Shown piece after piece: positions 59,395-64,000 of a stretch of 64,000 nucleotides of DNA. Within the stretch, counting starts at the first letter, position 1. The number at the start of each line of letters is the position of its first letter. The notes under the pieces are model-generated. The model ran no database searches. It was not told the DNA's origin and saw only the letters and a program-made list of their open reading frames with translations. This DNA is from Nonomuraea sp. NBC_00507 (lineage in GTDB: Bacteria > Actinomycetota > Actinomycetes > Streptosporangiales > Streptosporangiaceae). A program made the translations under genes and the position numbers. The stretch lies in the NCBI RefSeq assembly GCF_036013525.1, contig NZ_CP107853.1, positions 2,170,001-2,234,000 on the forward strand. The letters run 5' to 3'.

Positions 59395-61431
59395 ATGACA
59401 GGTAAGGGGCGAGGCATGCTGCCGGTCGTGCTGGCCGCCGCCGGGCTGGCCATCGCGGTGGCGACGGTGGTGCTGGACATCCAGGCGCGCGGCGTGCCGA
59501 TCCCGGAGGCGGCGGAGCTTGACCTCGGGTGGCCGTCGGCGCTGTGGGGGCTGGCGATGCTGCTGCCCGGCGTGCTGTTGCTGCGTCTGCTGCCGCGCCA
59601 CGCCGTTGCCTGGGTGCTGACCGGATTCGGGCTGCTGTGGATGGTGGACTCCCTGGCCTCGAGCTGGGCTGCCTACGCCATCTACGTGGCGCCGGGTACG
59701 CCGGGCGCGTCGGCGGCGTACTGGTTCTATGCAAGTTTCGGCTCGACGTTGCTGCTCGGGCTGCCGGTGCTGATCTTGCTGTTCCCGGACGGGCGGCTGC
59801 CGGAGGGCCGGGTCTGGCGCGCGCTGTCGGTGACGAGCCTGGCGTTGACCGGGCTGCTGCCTGTCCTGCTGATCACCGTGCCGTTCACGGTGATCGCGCG
59901 ATATCACGGCACGCAGCTGCCGCCGGAGATCGCCCGGCTGGGTCTCGATCCGCTGGCGGTCCCGCTGCCGTACGCGTTCTGGGAGCCCGCGCTCAGCGTG
60001 GCGTACGTGTCGATCCTGGTGAGCCTGGTGGTGCCGTTCGCGGCGACGGTGCGCCGCTACCGGGTGGCCGATCCAGAGCGGCGGGCCCAGATCCGGTGGC
60101 TCATGTGGGCGGCCCTGATGGACATGGTCGTCCTGCTGACGCCGCTCACGGTGCCGCCGCAGCTGCCCGCGGTGCTGCTGGGCCTGGCCATCGCGCTGAC
60201 CTCGGCGGCGGTCGTCGTGGCGGTCACCAAATACCGGCTCTACGACGTCGACAGGCTGATCTCGGCCACCGTGGCCTACGGCGTGCTGGCGGCGCTGGTG
60301 GTGCTGGTGGACGTGGCGGTGTTCACAGCGGCGGGCAGCGTGCTCGGCGAACGCGACTCCGCCCTGGCCGCGATCGCGATCGTGGCCGTGCTCTACGCGC
60401 CGCTCCGCGGCTGGTTGTGGCGCGGGGCGCGGCGGCTGACCCGCGGTCCCCGGCACGATCCCTACGCCGCGGTCTCGACGCTGGCCGAGCGGCTGGAGCT
60501 GGCGACCGACCCGGATGAGCAGTTGCTCGCGGTCGCGACCACGCTGGCCGGGGCGTTCCGGCTGGCGTACGTGCGGGTGGAGATCGAACGTCCGAACGGG
60601 GACCGTTCCGTCGTGGAACGCGGGACGCCCCGCGGGCCGTCGGTGTCGCTGCCGGTGGCCTACCGGGGCGAGGTCGTGGGGCGGCTGGTGCTGTGCCGTG
60701 CCGGCGAGCTGAGCGAGCGGGACCAGCGGCTGCTGGGCGACCTCGTACGGCAGGCCGCCGCGGCGGCGCGGGCCACCGAGCTCAGCGCCGACCTGCAGCG
60801 CATCCGCGCCCACCTGGTCCTGACCCGTGAGGAGGAACGCCGCAGGCTCCGCCGTGACCTGCACGACGGGCTCGGCCCCAGCCTGGGCGCGATGGCACTG
60901 CGGATCGAGGCGGCCAGGAACCTGGCCGCCACCGCGCCCGCCCAGGCCGACCGCTTGCTGGAGCAGACGGCGGCCGACGTCGGCGGCGTGCTGGCCGACA
61001 TGCGCCGGCTGGTGCACGACCTGCGCCCGCCGGCGCTCGACGAGCTCGGCGTCCTGCGCGCGATCGAGCAGCAGGCCGACCGGGTCCGCTCGGCCGCGCT
61101 GGACGTCCGTGTCACCGGCGACGGCGCGCTGGACGCGCTGCCCGCGGCGGTGGAGGTGGCGGCCTACCGTATCGTGTCCGAGGCATTGGCCAACGTGGTC
61201 AAGCACGCGGGTGCGGCACGCTGCGACATCAGCCTGCGCGTGGGCGAGTGCGGGCTGGAGGTGACGGTGCGGGACGACGGCCGCGGCATCGGGCCCGACG
61301 TGGCCGCCGGCGTCGGCATGTTGTCGCTTCGCGAGCGTGCGGCCGAGCTGGGCGGGCACTGCGAAGTGAGCTGCCCGCCCGGCGGGGGGACGCTGGTCGG
61401 CGCCCGGCTGCCGATGGATTGTCTGGCTTGA
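59395..61431 (+). CDS. NarL-type sensor histidine kinase
   Basis: The 678-aa protein starts at ATG 59395 (an ATG at 59416 is also possible). The N-terminal half has about eight to ten membrane helices (LPVVLAAAGLAIAVATVVLD; LLLGLPVLILLFPDGRLPEG, with the LLFPDGRLP motif common in these actinomycete kinases), then a GAF-like segment (about 375-460). The HisKA_3 box is EEERRRLRRDLHDGLGPSLG with the phospho-His in DLHDG. The ATPase has ALANVVKHAG (N-box), VRDDGRGIG and GVGMLSLRERAAELGG. It overlaps no gene; the response regulator starts 12 nt downstream. Confidence 0.95.
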   Translation: MTGKGRGMLPVVLAAAGLAIAVATVVLDIQARGVPIPEAAELDLGWPSALWGLAMLLPGVLLLRLLPRHAVAWVLTGFGLLWMVDSLASSWAAYAIYVAPGTPGASAAYWFYASFGSTLLLGLPVLILLFPDGRLPEGRVWRALSVTSLALTGLLPVLLITVPFTVIARYHGTQLPPEIARLGLDPLAVPLPYAFWEPALSVAYVSILVSLVVPFAATVRRYRVADPERRAQIRWLMWAALMDMVVLLTPLTVPPQLPAVLLGLAIALTSAAVVVAVTKYRLYDVDRLISATVAYGVLAALVVLVDVAVFTAAGSVLGERDSALAAIAIVAVLYAPLRGWLWRGARRLTRGPRHDPYAAVSTLAERLELATDPDEQLLAVATTLAGAFRLAYVRVEIERPNGDRSVVERGTPRGPSVSLPVAYRGEVVGRLVLCRAGELSERDQRLLGDLVRQAAAAARATELSADLQRIRAHLVLTREEERRRLRRDLHDGLGPSLGAMALRIEAARNLAATAPAQADRLLEQTAADVGGVLADMRRLVHDLRPPALDELGVLRAIEQQADRVRSAALDVRVTGDGALDALPAAVEVAAYRIVSEALANVVKHAGAARCDISLRVGECGLEVTVRDDGRGIGPDVAAGVGMLSLRERAAELGGHCEVSCPPGGGTLVGARLPMDCLA

Positions 61432-61443
61432 TGGAGGTGGCGA

Positions 61444-62097
61444 GTGTCTGACGAGACCATCCGCGTGGTGCTGGCCGACGACCACCCGGTCTACCGGGAC
61501 GGGCTCGCGGTGTTGCTCGGCTCGATACCGGGCATCGAGGTGGCGGGCACGGCCGCGGACGGCGCGGAGGCGGTCGAGCGCGCCGCCGATCTGCAGCCCG
61601 ACGTGGTGGTGATGGACGTGCGCATGCCCGGGCTCGACGGCATCGAGGCGACCAGGCGGATCGCCGCCGACAGCCCGCACATCGGCGTCGTGGTGCTGAC
61701 CATGTCGGAGGAGGACGCCACGCTGTTCGCCGCCATGCGCGCCGGCGCCCGTGGCTACCTGCTCAAGGGCGCCGGCCAGGCGGAGATCGTCCGCGCCATC
61801 ACGGCGGTCGCGCACGGTGAGGCGATCTTCGGGCCGGCCGTCGCGCTGCGGGTGGCCGAATTCTTCCAAGGGGCCGCGGTCACCGACGATCCGGTGTTCC
61901 CGCAGCTCACGCCGCGCGAGCGGGAGATACTCGCGCTGGTGGCGGCCGGCCGGTCCAACACGCAGATCGCCTCGGCGTTGTTCCTGTCGCAGAAGACCGT
62001 ACGCAACAACGTCTCCAACATCTTCGCCAAGCTGCACGTCGCCGACCGCGCCGAGGCCATCGTCCGAGCCCGCGACGCAGGCCTCGGCCGCCGCTAG
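61444..62097 (+). CDS. NarL/LuxR-type response regulator
   Basis: From GTG 61444 (with GGAGG upstream) the 217-aa protein has a receiver domain (IRVVLADDHPVYRDGLAVLL; VVVMDVRMPGLDG with the phospho-Asp) and a LuxR helix-turn-helix (LTPREREILALVAAGRSNTQ and IASALFLSQKTVRNNVSNIF). It pairs with the kinase upstream. The targets probably include the divergent membrane-protein gene. Confidence 0.96.
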   Translation: MSDETIRVVLADDHPVYRDGLAVLLGSIPGIEVAGTAADGAEAVERAADLQPDVVVMDVRMPGLDGIEATRRIAADSPHIGVVVLTMSEEDATLFAAMRAGARGYLLKGAGQAEIVRAITAVAHGEAIFGPAVALRVAEFFQGAAVTDDPVFPQLTPREREILALVAAGRSNTQIASALFLSQKTVRNNVSNIFAKLHVADRAEAIVRARDAGLGRR

Positions 62098-62122
62098 GCG
62101 GGTGAGCCTTCATCCAGGGGTG

Positions 62123-63016
62123 TCACCGGCCGACCCGGTCCAGCCGGGCGAACTGCTCGTCGGTCAGGCTGAGATCCAGCGCGGCGAGGTTCTCCTCCAG
62201 ATGCGACTGAGAGGTCGTTCCTGGAATGGGGACGATGGTCGGCGAGCGGTGCAGCAGCCAGGCCAGCGCCACCTGCGCCGACGTCGCGCCGATCTCCCGC
62301 GCCACCGCCGCGACCGGCCCGTCCGGACCCGCGTGCGCGCCCATCGCCACGGGGAAGAACGGAATGAACGCGATGCCGCCGGCCGCGGCGTGGTCGACGA
62401 CCGGCTCGTGCTGCCGGGTGGCCAGGTTGTACATGTTCTGCACGCTGACGATCGGGACGATCTCGGCCGCCTCGCGGAGCTGCTCCACCGACACCTCCGA
62501 CAGGCCGAGATGCCGCACCTTGCCCTCGTCCCGCAGCTGCTTGAGCGCCCCGATCTGGTCGGCGAGCGGGACGTTCGGATCGATGCGGTGCAACTGAAGC
62601 AGGTCGATGCGCTCGACGCGAAGGCGGCGCAGGCTCAGCTCGGCCTGTTGCCGCAGGTAGGCGGGGTGGCCGAGCGGCACCCACTCGGTAGGGGACGGCC
62701 GCAGCACGCCGATCTTGGTCGCCACCGCCACGCCGTCGCCGTACGGGTACAGCGCCTCCGCGACCAGCTCCTCACCGCCGCCGAGCGCGTACGCGTCGGC
62801 GGTGTCGATGAGGGTGACGCCCAGCTCCACCGCGCGGCGCAGCACCGCGATCGCGGCCGCCCGGTCGGCCGGGGGGCGCCAGATGTGCGCCTCGGCCCCG
62901 CGCGGGGAGTCCGGACCGTCCGCGAGCCGCATGGTTCCGTAGCCGATCCTGCGCACCGGAAGATCCCCGCCCAGCAGGATGTTGTCGTGATTGGTGTCGA
63001 TCAGTTTCTCGCTCAT
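62123..63016 (-). CDS. Aldo/keto reductase
   Basis: I choose ATG 63016 (MSEKLIDTNHDNILLGGDLP) over an upstream in-frame start. The 297-aa protein is a TIM-barrel NADPH oxidoreductase: VRRIGYGTMRLADG, GVTLIDTADAYALGGGEELV (catalytic Asp and Tyr), VAVATKIG (Lys), and IDLLQLHRIDPNVPLADQIG (His). NADPH-binding features are IPGTTSQSHLEENLAALDLS. It is divergent from a MerR regulator that likely senses its substrate. Confidence 0.95.
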   Translation of the reverse strand: MSEKLIDTNHDNILLGGDLPVRRIGYGTMRLADGPDSPRGAEAHIWRPPADRAAAIAVLRRAVELGVTLIDTADAYALGGGEELVAEALYPYGDGVAVATKIGVLRPSPTEWVPLGHPAYLRQQAELSLRRLRVERIDLLQLHRIDPNVPLADQIGALKQLRDEGKVRHLGLSEVSVEQLREAAEIVPIVSVQNMYNLATRQHEPVVDHAAAGGIAFIPFFPVAMGAHAGPDGPVAAVAREIGATSAQVALAWLLHRSPTIVPIPGTTSQSHLEENLAALDLSLTDEQFARLDRVGR

Positions 63017-63023
63017 GGCCAAG

Positions 63024-63055
63024 ACCGTAGGATTTGCCGCCGGTGTGAGATTCAA
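63024..63055 (-). promoter_or_regulatory. Candidate MerR-type promoter of the aldo/keto reductase
   Basis: On the minus strand TTGAAT (63050-63055) and TACGGT (63024-63029) are 20 nt apart, the over-long spacing used by MerR-activated promoters. A start 7 nt past the -10 would fall at the ATG, so the mRNA would be leaderless. The call is by spacing and context only. Confidence 0.4.
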
Positions 63056-63075
63056 GGGTTTGTGAGGGACGTCAC

Positions 63076-63423
63076 ATGAAGATCGGTGATCTGGCGCGGG
63101 AGACCGGGGCCAGCACCCGCATGCTGCGTTACTACGAGGAGCAGGGCCTGCTGCGCTCGGAGCGCAGCGGCGGAGGTCACCGCCGCTACGCCGAGGACAC
63201 GCCCGCCGCCGTCCGCAACATCCGGGGACTGCTGGCGGCGGGGCTGCCCACGCACCTGATCCGTGAGATCCTTCCCTGCGTCGAGGGGCCGAGCCTGGCC
63301 GACTTGCACCCGTGCGTCCGCCGCTACCTGGACGAGCAGCTCAGCGAGATGGACGCCCGGATCTCCACGCTCCAGCAGAGCCGCTCCGCGCTCGCTTCCC
63401 TGATCCAGACGACCGCCGCCTGA
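63076..63423 (+). CDS. MerR-family transcriptional regulator
   Basis: The 115-aa protein begins MKIGDLARETGASTRMLRYY and continues EEQGLLRSERSGGGHRRYAE, the MerR winged helix (residues 1-70). A short dimerisation coiled coil follows (LDEQLSEMDARISTLQQSRS). Two Cys (C86 in ILPCVEG and C98 in LHPCVRR by position) are not the metal-site pattern, so the sensed signal is unknown. It is divergent from the aldo/keto reductase across 59 bp, the usual regulator-target arrangement. Confidence 0.93.
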   Translation: MKIGDLARETGASTRMLRYYEEQGLLRSERSGGGHRRYAEDTPAAVRNIRGLLAAGLPTHLIREILPCVEGPSLADLHPCVRRYLDEQLSEMDARISTLQQSRSALASLIQTTAA

Positions 63424-63601
63424 CGACCGCCGTACCCCGACCCCGCCCGGACCGCGCCACCCGCCACATCCCCTTGAGGTCGGTCCGCGCCGCCGTGCCG
63501 ATGGCCAGGTCGCTGTGCCCCGAAGGCAGCGGCGCCACCAGCGTCCCGCGTGCGGCCGTGTTGCTCCTGCTGTTCAACCCATGAAGGCACAGAGCGCCAA
63601 A

Positions 63602-63631
63602 CCGCCCGGCGGGCCGCAGCGCGCCGGGCGG
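63602..63631. terminator. Hairpin between convergent genes
   Basis: CCGCCCGGCG and CGCCGGGCGG form a 10-bp stem with a 10-nt loop, 12 nt before the MFS stop on the minus strand. No gene is seen in 63424-63642. Confidence 0.5.
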
Positions 63632-63642
63632 GGAGGCCCGTC

Positions 63643-64000
63643 TCAGGAGGTCGCAGCCACCTCCTGCTGAGCGGGTTCGCCGGCGGCGGCCGGGGCGCGC
63701 AGGACGGCGAGCGCCACGGCGAACGCCGCGAGCAACAGCCCGGCGGAGATGCCGAACGCCAGCCGGTATCCTCCGGTCAGCGCGGCGGCCTGGCCGGCTC
63801 CGGAGGCCAGCAGCTCACCCGTGCGCGAGGCGGCCATCGTGGAGAGCACCGCCACGCCGATGGCCATGCCGACCTGCTGGGTGGTGTTGAACAAACCGGA
63901 CGCCAGACCCGCGTCGCTCTCCCGCGCGCCGGACATGCCCAGCGTGGCCAGCGCCGGGAGCACGAGCCCGCCGCCGGAGATCAGCAGCATCGCAGGGAGC
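63643..64000 (-). CDS. MFS transporter, C-terminal part (runs off the window)
   Basis: The frame is open to the window edge. The visible 118 residues include LISGGGLVLPALATLGMSGA, READAGLASG-like loop (RESDAGLASGLFNTTQQVGM) and a final hydrophobic helix (AFGISAGLLLAAFAVALAVL). The A-G-L-A-S-G-L-x-N-T-x-Q-Q-x-G block is typical of DHA2-type drug exporters (14-TM). The start lies to the right of the window. Confidence 0.85.
   Translation of the reverse strand, partial: LPAMLLISGGGLVLPALATLGMSGARESDAGLASGLFNTTQQVGMAIGVAVLSTMAASRTGELLASGAGQAAALTGGYRLAFGISAGLLLAAFAVALAVLRAPAAAGEPAQQEVAATS

Noticed and set aside
59059-62037. Very long minus-strand open frame opposite the histidine kinase and response regulator
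   Set aside because: It is His/Arg/Gln-rich without any domain; the kinase and regulator on the plus strand are unambiguous.
1-64000. tRNA, rRNA or integrated element boundaries
   Set aside because: I found no cloverleaf-like tRNA ends, no rRNA segments, no integrase or transposase frames and no long flanking repeats that would mark an island.

Overview
The window is about 70% G+C. It carries several gene families typical of actinomycetes: two DUF574-type methyltransferases, HTH regulators with a membrane anchor, HATPase/STAS switch proteins, a 2-methylisoborneol encapsulin operon, and GTG/TTG starts. I infer a filamentous actinomycete, most likely Streptosporangiaceae (Nonomuraea-like). That placement rests on gene content, not on a marker gene. 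I saw no rRNA, tRNA, CRISPR array, integrase or intact IS element.

Layout. 1-3049: end of a cupin protein, an SDR epimerase, an AEC carrier and a stand-alone UMP-kinase homologue. 3036-6890: a probable imiditide RiPP locus. It has a 44-aa, Cys-free, highly charged peptide whose stop overlaps the start of a PIMT-like methyltransferase, a 78-aa partner, and a divergent XRE regulator coupled to a YdcF/DUF218 protein. 7013-15602: a DUF574 methyltransferase, a giant AAA-type regulator, a P450, a small-molecule methyltransferase, a DrrA/DrrB-like exporter and an FMN reductase, which is a tailoring/export/regulation set without a core synthase. 15650-22142: a secreted protein with a clear intrinsic terminator, a remnant of a response regulator, and a LacI-controlled GH43/ABC sugar-import operon with a LacI-type operator.

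22307-28478: a cytosolic six-repeat propeller-like protein, a lipase-like hydrolase whose Shine-Dalgarno lies in a 16-bp stem, a decayed stretch with two gene fragments, an Hsp20 cluster and a lipoprotein-like hydrolase. 28580-32020: the family 2B encapsulin, 2-MIB synthase and GPP 2-C-methyltransferase operon. 32024-40117: an HtrA remnant, a methyltransferase, STAS and HATPase-STAS proteins, an XRE-cupin regulator divergent from a CGNR protein carrying a 72-bp minisatellite, a tyrosine-phosphatase-like protein, a GNAT, a frameshifted unknown and an M50 protease. 40345-46085: a secreted PQQ-type sugar dehydrogenase, a Tat-exported sugar isomerase, an anti-sigma-type ATPase behind a perfect CebR/CelR operator, a second DUF574 enzyme and PstS.

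46220-55109: a long frameshifted HEAT-repeat-like protein, a cold-shock gene with a terminator-like leader, a DUF5994-GNAT fusion, small proteins, a broken MOSC gene and GtrA. 55267-64000: two tandem membrane-anchored HTH proteins with nearly identical 3' ends, a YoaK-type membrane protein with two in-frame minisatellites, a membrane protein divergent from a NarL-type two-component system, an aldo/keto reductase divergent from its MerR regulator, and the end of an MFS exporter.

Several broken genes (response regulator, hexapeptide protein, hydrolase fragment, HtrA, MOSC) and two single-base frameshifts in G-runs suggest local decay. The two G-run cases may be sequencing errors.
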